A stretch of DNA of 12,992 bases, taken from assembly GCA_038247115.1 (NCBI GenBank), contig JBBRVG010000095.1, forward strand, positions 1-12,992. Reading direction: 5' to 3'. Source of the DNA: Pseudaeromonas sp038247115. Its GTDB lineage: Bacteria; Pseudomonadota; Gammaproteobacteria; Enterobacterales; Aeromonadaceae. Numbering within the stretch: the stretch's first letter is position 1; each line of letters begins with the position of its first letter. The notes below the pieces were generated by a model. It was not told the origin of the DNA, searched no databases, and was given only the letters and a program-made list of their open reading frames with translations. Shown here in pieces: positions 6,051-12,901 of the stretch. Made by a program: the position numbers and the translations under genes.

Positions 6051-8255
6051 GTGTCACCCCAATCCCCATTTCGCCCACCGTTGGACCCTGCAGAACTGAG
6101 TTGGAACGAGCAGGGAAACCCGGTTTCGTCTCAATTTGCTGATATTTACTTCTCGAATAACGATGGTCTGGACGAGACCCGTTACGTCTTCTTGCAGCAT
6201 AACGGCTTGCCGGAGCGTTGGGCAACGCATGATCGGCCATTATTTGTCATCGGCGAGACAGGTTTTGGCACCGGACTCAACTTTCTGGCCGTTTGGCAAG
6301 CCTTTCGCCAGTGGCGTGCCGCGCAACGCCCGGGCGTTGAGCGTCTGCACTTTATCAGTTTCGAAAAATACCCCATCCATCCCCGCGATCTGCAGCAAGC
6401 TCTGACCGTCTGGCCTGAGCTGGCCGAGCTGGCGGCTGAACTGCTCGTCATCTATCCCGCCGCCGTTCCCGGCTGTCACCGCCTGCAGCTCGATAACGGG
6501 CGCGTGGTGCTAGATCTCTGGTTTGGCGATATCAAGGAGACCCTGGACCAACTCTGGCATCCGGCCCACTGTGGTCTGGGCCACGGCGGTCTGGGCCACG
6601 GCGGTCTGGTCGATGCCTGGTTTCTGGATGGCTTCGCCCCCAGTAAAAACCCCGAGATGTGGACCGAGCATCTGTTCAACGGTCTGGCCCGGCTGGCACG
6701 CCCCCTCGCCACAGTCGCCACCTTCACCTGCGCCGGCTTTGTGCGCCGGGGCCTGAATGCCGCTGGCTTTCATGTCCAGAAGGTCAAGGGCCACGGCAGC
6801 AAGCGCCAGATGCTAGCCGGAGTCCGCAGCCAGCAGCCCCTGGTCGCACTGGGGCTTCGCTGTTATGACCGACAGAGTGACCCGTGCCAAAACACGGCCG
6901 CATCACCCACCCGCCATATCGCCCTGGTGGGTGGCGGTATTGCCGCCGCGACTCTGGCCCTGACCCTGGTCCGTCGTGGTCAAACGGTCAGCCTGTTCTG
7001 TACCGATGCCGAGCCCGCCGATGGCGCATCGGGCAACCGGCAGGGCGCCGTCTATCCGCTGCTCAATGGCGAGCATGATGGCCTGTCCCAGTTCTATGCC
7101 GCCGCCTTCGGCTTTGCCCGGCGCTGGTATCAACCGCTGCTGCAACGCCATCGGGTGCCCCATGACTGGTGCGGCGTGCTGCAATTTGCCCACGACGCCA
7201 AGAGCGCGAAAAAATACCTCAAACTGGCGCAAGGCCCGTTTCCACCCGAGTTGGTGCAGAGCATCACGCCGCAGATGCGGGATCAACTGGCCGGATTGCC
7301 GCTGGCCAGCCCGTTTAGCGACACCAGCCTGTTCTACCCCCAAGGCGGCTGGGTGTGCCCCCGCGCCCTGACACGGGCCCTGCTCGATGAAGCGGCAGCC
7401 AGCGGTCTTTTGCGACAACACTACAACACCGATGTGACAGCCATAAGTCATCACGACACCGGCTGGCAGCTGACGCTGAACGACGCCGTCGGGAAGCCTG
7501 CTGCAACAAATACCACGGCCGAGCCCTTCACCGATCTGGTACTGGCCAGCGGTCATCGCCTCGCCCAGCTGCCGCCGACGGAGGCTCTGCCCTGTTACCC
7601 GGTGCGCGGTCAGGTCTCCCATCTCCCGGCGCAATCGCCACTGGAGTCGCTCCGCACTGTCTTGTGTTTTGATGGCTATATGACACCGCTGGATGGCGAG
7701 GGGCAACTCTGTCTGGGAGCCAGTTATGGCCGGGACGATACGACACTGGATTACCGCCCGGACGAGCAGCAGGAGAATCTGGATAAGCTGCGCCACAGCC
7801 TACCGGATCAGCTCTGGCCCCAACAGCTGCAAGCCGGTGACGAGGCGCGAATTGCCATTCGTTGCGCTACCCGGGATCATCTGCCGCTGGTCGGTGCCGC
7901 GCCAGATATTCCAGCGCTGGAGCAGCTCTTGGCCGCGCCCGGGACCGAGTGGCAACATCAGCCGTCCCCCCGGCAACCGGGGTTATGGCTCATCGGCGCA
8001 CTGGGTGCCCGGGGTCTGTGCTCTGCGCCGTTACTGGCCGAGATACTGGCCTGCGAGATCTGTGGCGGCCACGAGGGCGAGCCCTTGCCGCTCTCCATTG
8101 AGCAACTGGCCGCCCTGCATCCGGCGCGCTTCTGGTTGCGACCCGCGCTGCGCCGCTTGCCAGTCGCCCGCTTGCGTCAAACCACAGACCAGCGCCAAAC
8201 CACGGCCGAGAACGCAGCAGGAACACAGTCCTCAATCTTGAACACGATGAAATAG
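6051..8255 (+). CDS. mnmC: Bifunctional tRNA 5-methylaminomethyl-2-thiouridine enzyme MnmC
   Basis: MnmC finishes the mnm5s2U modification of the wobble uridine in several tRNAs. The FAD-dependent C-terminal domain removes the carboxymethyl group from cmnm5, and the SAM-dependent N-terminal domain then methylates the amine. Both halves are seen. SAM motif GFGTGLNF is at residues 71-78, FLDGFAPSKNPEMW near 191-204 and FTCAGFVRRGL after it. A dinucleotide-binding GGGIAAATLAL starts near 294, followed by GASGNRQGAVYPLL and a C-terminal GLWLIGALGARGLCSAPLLAE. I chose GTG 6051 because GAGG at 6042-6045 precedes it and the E. coli protein starts close to this point; the frame is open upstream to 5979. 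At 734 residues it is longer than E. coli's 668, partly from an insert of HGGLG repeats at 173-187 and a Thr/Gln-rich tail. It is divergent from fabB. Confidence 0.95.
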   Translation: MSPQSPFRPPLDPAELSWNEQGNPVSSQFADIYFSNNDGLDETRYVFLQHNGLPERWATHDRPLFVIGETGFGTGLNFLAVWQAFRQWRAAQRPGVERLHFISFEKYPIHPRDLQQALTVWPELAELAAELLVIYPAAVPGCHRLQLDNGRVVLDLWFGDIKETLDQLWHPAHCGLGHGGLGHGGLVDAWFLDGFAPSKNPEMWTEHLFNGLARLARPLATVATFTCAGFVRRGLNAAGFHVQKVKGHGSKRQMLAGVRSQQPLVALGLRCYDRQSDPCQNTAASPTRHIALVGGGIAAATLALTLVRRGQTVSLFCTDAEPADGASGNRQGAVYPLLNGEHDGLSQFYAAAFGFARRWYQPLLQRHRVPHDWCGVLQFAHDAKSAKKYLKLAQGPFPPELVQSITPQMRDQLAGLPLASPFSDTSLFYPQGGWVCPRALTRALLDEAAASGLLRQHYNTDVTAISHHDTGWQLTLNDAVGKPAATNTTAEPFTDLVLASGHRLAQLPPTEALPCYPVRGQVSHLPAQSPLESLRTVLCFDGYMTPLDGEGQLCLGASYGRDDTTLDYRPDEQQENLDKLRHSLPDQLWPQQLQAGDEARIAIRCATRDHLPLVGAAPDIPALEQLLAAPGTEWQHQPSPRQPGLWLIGALGARGLCSAPLLAEILACEICGGHEGEPLPLSIEQLAALHPARFWLRPALRRLPVARLRQTTDQRQTTAENAAGTQSSILNTMK
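6567..6611 (+). repeat. In-frame 15-bp minisatellite inside mnmC
   Basis: Three tandem 15-base units, the last two nearly identical and the first diverged, encode HCGLG, HGGLG and HGGLV at MnmC residues 173-187. They lie just before the conserved DAWFLDGFAP block, in a loop that is shorter in the E. coli protein. Because the unit is a multiple of three, copy-number change would lengthen the loop without breaking the frame. Confidence 0.9.
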
Positions 8256-8280
8256 AGTCAGGCAAGGCAGGGAGTGTTCC

Positions 8281-8348
8281 CATGAGACAACCGTTGGCGG
8301 CATGGATGCCGCCATCGAGCCCCCAGGGAAGGGTTTACGGCGTGTTGG
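8281..8348. repeat. Palindromic extragenic element after mnmC
   Basis: A 9-base inverted repeat, TGGCGGCAT (8295-8303) and ATGCCGCCA (8306-8314), forms a tight hairpin. It is followed by GAGCCCCCAGGGAAGGGTTT and ACGGCGTG. There is no T run after the hairpin, so it is not a simple terminator, and a true terminator lies 70 bases further on. From memory, a hairpin with GGATGCC followed by GAGCCCCCAGGG and TTTACGGCGTG recurs in intergenic DNA of some marine gammaproteobacteria; I cannot confirm this here. The outer limits given are approximate. Confidence 0.45.
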
Positions 8349-8384
8349 CGAAGGGGAATATCCCTGCATTTGCCTCAAGTAAAG

Positions 8385-8417
8385 AACAGGGCCACGTCAT
8401 CGTGGCCCTGTTTGTTT
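8385..8417. terminator. Terminator between mnmC and the DUF922-like gene
   Basis: A perfect 12-bp stem (AACAGGGCCACG at 8385-8396 and its complement at 8401-8412) has the tetraloop TCAT and is followed by TGTTT on the plus strand. It lies between two convergent genes and probably serves both; the T run on the minus strand is poorer. Confidence 0.85.
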
Positions 8418-8444
8418 ACTGATCCATCACTAGGTTTGGCGAAC

Positions 8445-9050
8445 TTATAACCGTGGATAGGAAACGCCCATCAGCCGCCCCTTGCCGGTTTCACTTTGAT
8501 AGCGTTTGGCCTGCTCCCGGGCGGCATCCAGCGCCTGAGAGCCGATGGCATCGGCCTGGGTGCGCAGCACCTGACAGGAGCTATTCACCGGCAGGCTGGC
8601 CACACCATCGCCAATCTCCTTGGCGGCGATCTGCACGATAGACTTGTGCCGTCCCTCATACTCCTGCATCGCCGACAAGAAACCATTCCAACTGCTCTGG
8701 GTCTCGGCGGCCAACGAGGAGAGCTGCAACCAGTTCGGCATGGTCAGCTCCACCTTGGTCGTCACCTTGACCCCGTACAGCTGGCAATGCTCACTTTGTT
8801 GACTCATATCCAGTTGCCAACTCAACTGGTAGATGGCCTTGCCAATGGCCCGGCGTCCGGCGCTGCTGGTGGGCGCGGTGCGCAGCAGACGTTGTTGTAG
8901 ATCCGCCCCCGAAGCAGCCGAGACATCATAAAAGTGCATCTTGACCTCGGTCTGCGGGCTGATTTTGACATCCTTGTAGCTCTCGGCCGCCACAGGCGTC
9001 AGCCCGGCAGCCATCAAGCCCAGCATCAGAGTGATCATTCGGTACCGCAT
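8445..9050 (-). CDS. Secreted DUF922-like protein
   Basis: A 201-residue exported protein. The first ~22 residues are a signal peptide (MRYRMITLMLGLMAAGLTPV, then AA) with likely cleavage after the Ala-Ala before ESYKD, so it should act in the periplasm. The mature part resembles DUF922, a family predicted to contain Zn-dependent proteases: WQLDMSQQSEHCQLYGVKVTT in the middle, then SSWNGFLSAMQEYEGRH near the centre. In relatives I recall an HE..H pattern at this spot; here it reads YEGRH, so the first His is replaced by Tyr and peptidase activity is doubtful. Two cysteines (in EHCQ and SSCQV) may form a disulfide. I chose ATG 9050 because it begins the signal peptide; the frame is open upstream to 9137 without a plausible start. 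Divergent from corA. Confidence 0.7.
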   Translation of the reverse strand: MRYRMITLMLGLMAAGLTPVAAESYKDVKISPQTEVKMHFYDVSAASGADLQQRLLRTAPTSSAGRRAIGKAIYQLSWQLDMSQQSEHCQLYGVKVTTKVELTMPNWLQLSSLAAETQSSWNGFLSAMQEYEGRHKSIVQIAAKEIGDGVASLPVNSSCQVLRTQADAIGSQALDAAREQAKRYQSETGKGRLMGVSYPRL

Positions 9051-9235
9051 GCTCGTGGAGATCCTCGCTTTCCATCCAAACGCCATTTCCCTTATGGGGC
9101 CCAAGTAAACCATTCCACCCGTCAGATTGCAGTACAAGTTCGCAAATGAGTTCGGATCTGTGATCTACACTCGGCAGGGAGCCGCGTCAACGGCCGGATT
9201 ATTCTGCTTTTTTTCAGCCGTCTTTCCCATCAGAC

Positions 9236-9264
9236 CTGACAATGTAAAGAAGGCCGCGTATAGT
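9236..9264 (+). promoter_or_regulatory. Sigma-70 promoter for corA
   Basis: CTGACA at 9236-9241 and TATAGT at 9259-9264 are 17 bases apart, each a 5/6 match to the consensus. Transcription should start near 9271, giving a leader of about 40 bases before ATG 9312. That leader is too short for a magnesium-sensing riboswitch and I see no leader peptide in it. Confidence 0.65.
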
Positions 9265-9311
9265 GCGACTGGCAAAATAACACCCCCATTCAGACTCAAT
9301 AAGGGGACTCA

Positions 9312-10259
9312 ATGATCACCGCATACATGCTCAATAATAAAGTCCTTGAGGTCGTACAGCTCACTACCAGTGACGTACTGCCGCCGAATAGCATTTGGCT
9401 GGATGTCTATAAACCGGATGATGACGAGCGCGAATGGTTAAGTGGCCTGTTCCTCGAAGATGTGCCCGAGGAAGAGGAGCTGGACGAAATCGAGGCTTCG
9501 GCCCGTTTCTACTGGGACACTGACGGCATGCATATTCTCTCGCTGTTCCCGCAACGGATCGGCGGCGAGACCCGTGGCGTCAACATGTCGTTTACCCTGC
9601 GCAACAACCTGCTGATCAGCTTCCGCGAGGAAGATATCGGCGTGGTGCGTTTGCTGCGCCATTATATGCGCCATGATCGGGTAGAAATCGAAAACGCCAT
9701 GGATATCCTGCTGGAGCTGCAGGATCTCAAAGTCGAATACTTGTCGGATCTCATCGAAGATGGGTACACCACCCTCGAGGAAACCTCCGAGCAGGTGCTG
9801 AACGATGACGAGATCCACGCCATGTTGCAGGAGTTGATGTCCCAGGAAGAGACTAACAGTCAAATCCGTCTGGCATTGCACGATACCCGACGCGCCTTGC
9901 GATTCTTGCGCCGTACCGTGCGTCAACACCTGACCACAGAGCAGAAGAAGACCATCGACGAGGTGCTGCACGACATCGAGTCGCTGTTGCCCCACACCCA
10001 GTTCCTGTTCGACAAGATCAACTTCCAGCTGGAAGCGGCCATGGGCTTTACCAATCTGCAGCAAAACAAGGTCATCAAGATCTTCTCGGTTGCGGCCGTG
10101 GTGTTCCTGCCACCCACCTGGATTGCCAGTATCTACGGCATGAACTTCAACAAGATGCCGGAATTGGGCTGGGACTATGGTTACCCCTTCTCCATCGGCC
10201 TGATGCTGCTCTCGGCATTTGCTACTTACTACTTCTTTAAACGAAAGGGCTGGCTCTAA
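9312..10259 (+). CDS. corA: Magnesium/cobalt transport protein CorA
   Basis: CorA is the main constitutive Mg2+ channel of the inner membrane, a homopentamer that can also pass Co2+ and Ni2+. The 315-residue protein has the usual long acidic cytoplasmic domain (EIEASARFYWD near residue 58, then helical regions) and two C-terminal membrane helices. TM1 is about residues 256-275, ending in the selectivity motif YGMNF (GMN at 276-278). The periplasmic loop NKMPELGWDYGYP follows, then TM2 about 291-309 and the basic tail FKRKGWL. This matches E. coli CorA (316 residues) closely. ATG 9312 has AAGGGGA a few bases upstream (about 9301-9307). It has its own promoter and terminator, so it is a single-gene unit. 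Confidence 0.96.
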   Translation: MITAYMLNNKVLEVVQLTTSDVLPPNSIWLDVYKPDDDEREWLSGLFLEDVPEEEELDEIEASARFYWDTDGMHILSLFPQRIGGETRGVNMSFTLRNNLLISFREEDIGVVRLLRHYMRHDRVEIENAMDILLELQDLKVEYLSDLIEDGYTTLEETSEQVLNDDEIHAMLQELMSQEETNSQIRLALHDTRRALRFLRRTVRQHLTTEQKKTIDEVLHDIESLLPHTQFLFDKINFQLEAAMGFTNLQQNKVIKIFSVAAVVFLPPTWIASIYGMNFNKMPELGWDYGYPFSIGLMLLSAFATYYFFKRKGWL

Positions 10260-10293
10260 GACAAGGCCCCGTTGTCACCGTCACCCTGAAATC

Positions 10294-10321
10294 AGCCGGG
10301 CACTCATCACCCGGCTTTTTT
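10294..10321 (+). terminator. Rho-independent terminator after corA
   Basis: AGCCGGG (10294-10300) and CCCGGCT (10310-10316) form a 7-bp stem with a 9-base loop, followed by a run of T. It lies 34 bases after the corA stop codon and before the end of convergent yfcD. Confidence 0.88.
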
Positions 10322-10348
10322 CTGCCTGCTGCTTGTCTGATGGCGACT

Positions 10349-10900
10349 TCACACCTGAATATTGTCACGACCGTGCGCCTTGCGATGCTGCCACTCGCTT
10401 AAGGCCACCAGGGAATCGGGCATAAACTCATGCTGTTGCGCCTGGATCTGCTCCGGGCTCATGCGCAGTACATACTCGACTTCGCTGGCCTGCAACTGCA
10501 ACTCGCCCTCGTAGCGGCAACTGTAGAGAGCGCCCCAGACCTTGTTGTGCTCATGCTCGCTGTAGAAGGTGCCCCAGGCTTCCAGCGGGACATCGCGGAT
10601 GCCCATCTCCTCCTCCAGCTCGCGCAGTGCCGAAGGCAGGTACGCCTCGCCGGTCTGCACCACGCCGCCACAACAGGCATCCAGCATGCCGGGGCAATAA
10701 TCTTTCAGTTGAGTCCGGCGCTGCACATACAGCTGCCCCTGGCGATCTTCGATAAAGATATAGGTGGCTCTATGGCACAGCACTTCGCGCCGCACCCGGC
10801 TGCGCGGCACCGCCATCAGCACCTGGTTCTGCGCATCCACCCAGTCGACCCACTCTTCCTGATCGCTAGTCGGGCTAGTCGGGTTTAGTTCTTGGCTCAT
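10349..10900 (-). CDS. yfcD: Nudix hydrolase YfcD
   Basis: A 183-residue Nudix hydrolase, which cleaves a nucleoside-diphosphate-linked substrate; the natural substrate of YfcD is not established. The complete Nudix box spans residues 79-101: Gly79, Glu85, then REL at 93-95, EE at 97-98 and G-I at 100-101, in the GX5EX7REUXEEXGU pattern. Flanking blocks CHRATYIFIEDRQGQLYVQR, KDYCPGMLDACCGGVV and PDSLVALSEW match E. coli YfcD as I recall it. I chose ATG 10900 because AGGAG lies seven bases before it and the protein start then fits the family; the frame is open upstream to 11107 without a likely start. Two 9-base tandem duplications mark the 5' end (see the repeat entries). Divergent from the GNAT gene; convergent with corA. 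Confidence 0.92.
   Translation of the reverse strand: MSQELNPTSPTSDQEEWVDWVDAQNQVLMAVPRSRVRREVLCHRATYIFIEDRQGQLYVQRRTQLKDYCPGMLDACCGGVVQTGEAYLPSALRELEEEMGIRDVPLEAWGTFYSEHEHNKVWGALYSCRYEGELQLQASEVEYVLRMSPEQIQAQQHEFMPDSLVALSEWQHRKAHGRDNIQV
10865..10882. repeat. 9-bp tandem duplication in the 5' coding part of yfcD
   Basis: GCTAGTCGG occurs twice head to tail (10865-10873, 10874-10882) on the plus strand. On the coding strand it gives the doubled Pro-Thr-Ser at residues 7-12 of YfcD, in the variable N-terminal extension before the Nudix fold. Confidence 0.8.
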
Positions 10901-10905
10901 CTTCT

Positions 10906-10928
10906 GGCTCCTGCGGCTCCTGCGGCTC
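10906..10928. repeat. 9-bp repeat over the yfcD ribosome site
   Basis: GGCTCCTGC occurs twice (10906-10914, 10915-10923) with a partial third copy to 10928. On the yfcD coding strand each copy carries AGGAG, so the Shine-Dalgarno is duplicated; the copy nearer the ATG at 10900 is the well-placed one. Confidence 0.75.
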
Positions 10929-11002
10929 ATACTGCTCTGGCTCTCGGCCCTCGGTGTGCACAGCGCGCCGCACACGCGGGCGCTGCCTTCGACATCGGTT
11001 TT

Positions 11003-11011
11003 TGCTAGAAT
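11003..11011 (+). promoter_or_regulatory. Extended -10 promoter for the GNAT gene
   Basis: TGCTAGAAT at 11003-11011 has the TGn extension and TAGAAT, but no recognisable -35 hexamer upstream. A start near 11018 would fall downstream of the earliest in-frame ATG (10956), which supports a later start codon for the acetyltransferase. Confidence 0.45.
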
Positions 11012-11057
11012 CAGCCCTCGCCCACAGCCCGGACTGATGCTTAGCACCGCCCCTATC

Positions 11058-11564
11058 ATGCCACAACTGACGATCCGCCCCATCCAGGAACAAGATTGGC
11101 CCGCCATTCTGGCCTTGCAGGCCGAAGCCTATTACGCCGTCGAGCCGGAAAGTGAAGCCGTGCTGAAATCCAAAACCACGCTGGGGCCTGAGACCTGTCT
11201 GGTGGCCTGCCGCGGCGCTCAGATCCTGGGTTACTGTCTGGCTCATCCGTGGGACGCGCGGCAACCGGCAGCGCTGTATCGCTGCTACCCGCAACCGGCT
11301 GGTGAAGAGAGTCTCTATATTCACGATGTGGTGGTCTCCCCCGCGGCGCAAGGCCTGGGGATCGCCCGGCGCTTTGTCGAACAGACCCTGAACTGCGCCC
11401 GCAAAAACCGCCGTCGCCAGCTCTCCCTGGTGGCTGTGCAAGGCGCCGACCGCTACTGGGCGCGCTACGGGTTTCAACCGGCAGCCGCCAATAAAGACTT
11501 AAGCGAATATGGGGAGCAAGCGGTCTATATGCGCAGACCGCTGGAGAGCAGCCCCCCGCTATAG
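11058..11564 (+). CDS. GNAT-family N-acetyltransferase
   Basis: A 168-residue GNAT fold protein that should transfer an acetyl group from acetyl-CoA to an amine; the acceptor is not predictable. Motif A is clear: HDVVVSPAAQGLGIARR with the pyrophosphate-binding QGLGIA at residues 98-103. The C-terminal ADRYWARYGFQPA matches the motif B region, where a YGF turn is common. The protein starts PQLTIRPIQEQDWPAILALQ, a usual GNAT opening. I chose ATG 11058 because it starts just before this strand and follows the predicted promoter; ATG 11037 is also possible and neither has a strong ribosome site. Its stop codon lies in a 10-bp tandem duplication that also supplies the stop of the convergent gene. 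Confidence 0.85.
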   Translation: MPQLTIRPIQEQDWPAILALQAEAYYAVEPESEAVLKSKTTLGPETCLVACRGAQILGYCLAHPWDARQPAALYRCYPQPAGEESLYIHDVVVSPAAQGLGIARRFVEQTLNCARKNRRRQLSLVAVQGADRYWARYGFQPAAANKDLSEYGEQAVYMRRPLESSPPL

Positions 11565-11574
11565 CCCGCTATAG
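11555..11574. repeat. 10-bp tandem duplication holding two convergent stop codons
   Basis: CCCGCTATAG occurs twice head to tail (11555-11564 and 11565-11574). The palindromic CTATAG has TAG on both strands. The first copy ends the GNAT gene (TAG 11562-11564) and the second ends the minus-strand hypothetical gene (11569-11571). Confidence 0.85.
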
Positions 11575-12033
11575 AGAGATGCCGCAGTGGGCCAGGACCC
11601 GCAGCAGGCGCTGGTGCCACCCCGGTTGGGTATTGTCCAGGGCGTAGAGCTCGGCATCGAGCGCGGCATCGTCACCGAAGGTATACAGGGGTTGCCATTT
11701 CTTCTTGCCGGCCAGCCACACGGCGGCGTACTCCTCGAGCGTATCGAAGTAGACCACCAGCGTGGTCGGCTGAAAACGGCGAATAAACAGGTACAGTCCG
11801 GCCAGCTCCTCTTCCCAATCATTGTCATCGAGTTGCAGATCGAGAAAGGCCGCCAGTTCCCCCTGATGGGTGATAGCATCGGCTGCCGGCAACTGCTCGA
11901 CCGCCTCAATCCGTTCGGCCTCTTCCGGCTCAACCTCATCGGCAAAGGGCAAGCTGGTAGTCGGGTCAAAATAATAGAGACATGCCTGCAGTTGCGCGGG
12001 CGTGGTAAATTCGCAGTACAGAGTGGCATCCAT
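11569..12033 (-). CDS. Acidic hypothetical protein, 154 residues
   Basis: I do not recognise this protein. It is 154 residues, rich in Asp and Glu (DEVEPEEAERIEAVEQ near 33-48, LQLDDNDWEEEL near 66-77) and in aromatic residues, with no signal peptide or membrane helix, so it should be a soluble cytoplasmic protein. Its base composition matches the core genes to the left, unlike the AT-rich gene upstream of it. ATG 12033 is preceded by AAGGA 11 bases away, a somewhat long spacing. It lies 52 bases downstream of the AT-rich gene on the same strand, so the two could share a transcript. Charge and size would suit a small immunity or regulatory protein, but nothing in the sequence identifies a partner. 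Confidence 0.65.
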   Translation of the reverse strand: MDATLYCEFTTPAQLQACLYYFDPTTSLPFADEVEPEEAERIEAVEQLPAADAITHQGELAAFLDLQLDDNDWEEELAGLYLFIRRFQPTTLVVYFDTLEEYAAVWLAGKKKWQPLYTFGDDAALDAELYALDNTQPGWHQRLLRVLAHCGISL

Positions 12034-12085
12034 GGCGAGGTAAATCCTTCTTTAAATTTTGGTCGCTAGCAAATATAGCCACTCA

Positions 12086-12901
12086 TTAAATGTAACCGGA
12101 CGGACAAAGATTAGTGCCTAGATATACATCTTTTAATTCAATGATACGGGAGAAGTCACGGCCCTCATCTGATTTTATTTTTTGCCACAAATCAGCCATT
12201 TCAACCGGTAATTGTCTCGTTTCAAAGATACATCGCCACTCCTCGGCTAATTGACGACGAGCGGTGAGTTCATCGGGCACAGCCAGCTCATCGAAATAGC
12301 AGACACACTGCATAAACGGTATCAAGTCTTTCAATTCCGCCATGGGGGTAGTGTTATAATCGATCGCGCTGTAGGCATATTCAGCCATATACTGATGCCG
12401 GCAATATGGATAGCGGGTGATGCCCAGCATAAAAAACAGCGCCGGGCCAAGATAGACTTCGAATGCCCATTCAGGCTTGTCAGGTTGGCTATGATATAAC
12501 AGCTCGCCTTTATTGTCGTATTTATGCGGCGGCTGGCAACGCTCACCATAAAACACTCGAGCGTAGATACTATCTAAGCCGCTAAACATACCAGCATTGC
12601 CTAATTCAACAAAAACGTCCCCTTGAGCACCTCGAATACCTGCGCGTTCAGCATTTCGATAGCAGGCCAGAGATTGCTGCATATCGGAACGGCCATCAAT
12701 AGCATCATAGATGATTTTCAATTGTTCGTAGGTTTGCAGGGGGTGCAGCAGCATTAGATAAAAACTGCTGCGAAAGGATGTCAAATGAAATTTATCCCAA
12801 TCCATGTTCCCGCTCAGATAGAATTCGCGCAGCACCGGAATATCCTTGCGTATGCACAGATTCAAACACAGCATCCCCTTTACCAGAACCTTCCACTGCA
12901 A
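12086..12901 (-). CDS. Hypothetical protein in AT-rich DNA, start uncertain, possibly broken
   Basis: I do not recognise this protein. The frame is open for about 270 residues with a TAA at 12086-12088, and has several Cys, Tyr and Trp residues (YPYCRHQYMAEYAYSAIDY, MQCVCYFDEL, EEWRCIFETRQLP, LKDVYLGTNLCPSGYI). No clear transmembrane helix is seen, only short hydrophobic stretches such as LGPALFFMLGI. The DNA is visibly more AT-rich than the rest of the window, which suggests horizontal gain. Possible starts are TTG 12901, which follows AAGGG by seven bases, and ATG 12874, whose upstream GGGG is too close. A better start lies further up: ATG 12967 has AGGG nine bases before it and is in the same frame, but a TAG at 12902-12904 separates them. 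The intact gene may therefore have been about 293 codons, and this copy may be a pseudogene. Confidence 0.55.
   Translation of the reverse strand: MQWKVLVKGMLCLNLCIRKDIPVLREFYLSGNMDWDKFHLTSFRSSFYLMLLHPLQTYEQLKIIYDAIDGRSDMQQSLACYRNAERAGIRGAQGDVFVELGNAGMFSGLDSIYARVFYGERCQPPHKYDNKGELLYHSQPDKPEWAFEVYLGPALFFMLGITRYPYCRHQYMAEYAYSAIDYNTTPMAELKDLIPFMQCVCYFDELAVPDELTARRQLAEEWRCIFETRQLPVEMADLWQKIKSDEGRDFSRIIELKDVYLGTNLCPSGYI

Noticed and set aside
6903..7796. A 297-codon minus-strand frame opposite mnmC
   Set aside because: It is antisense to the conserved FAD domain of MnmC and its translation shows no family features.
9265..9311. A magnesium-sensing leader or riboswitch before corA
   Set aside because: The predicted leader is only about 40 bases and shows no stable structure or leader peptide.
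9127..9315. A small plus-strand frame between the DUF922-like gene and corA
   Set aside because: The corA promoter lies inside it, and it lacks a ribosome site and any known similarity.
9438..10064. A 208-codon minus-strand frame opposite corA
   Set aside because: It is the mirror of the acidic helical domain of CorA and has no ribosome site of note.
12086..12901. A named immunity or toxin family for the AT-rich gene
   Set aside because: No motif could be matched with confidence; naming a family would be a guess.
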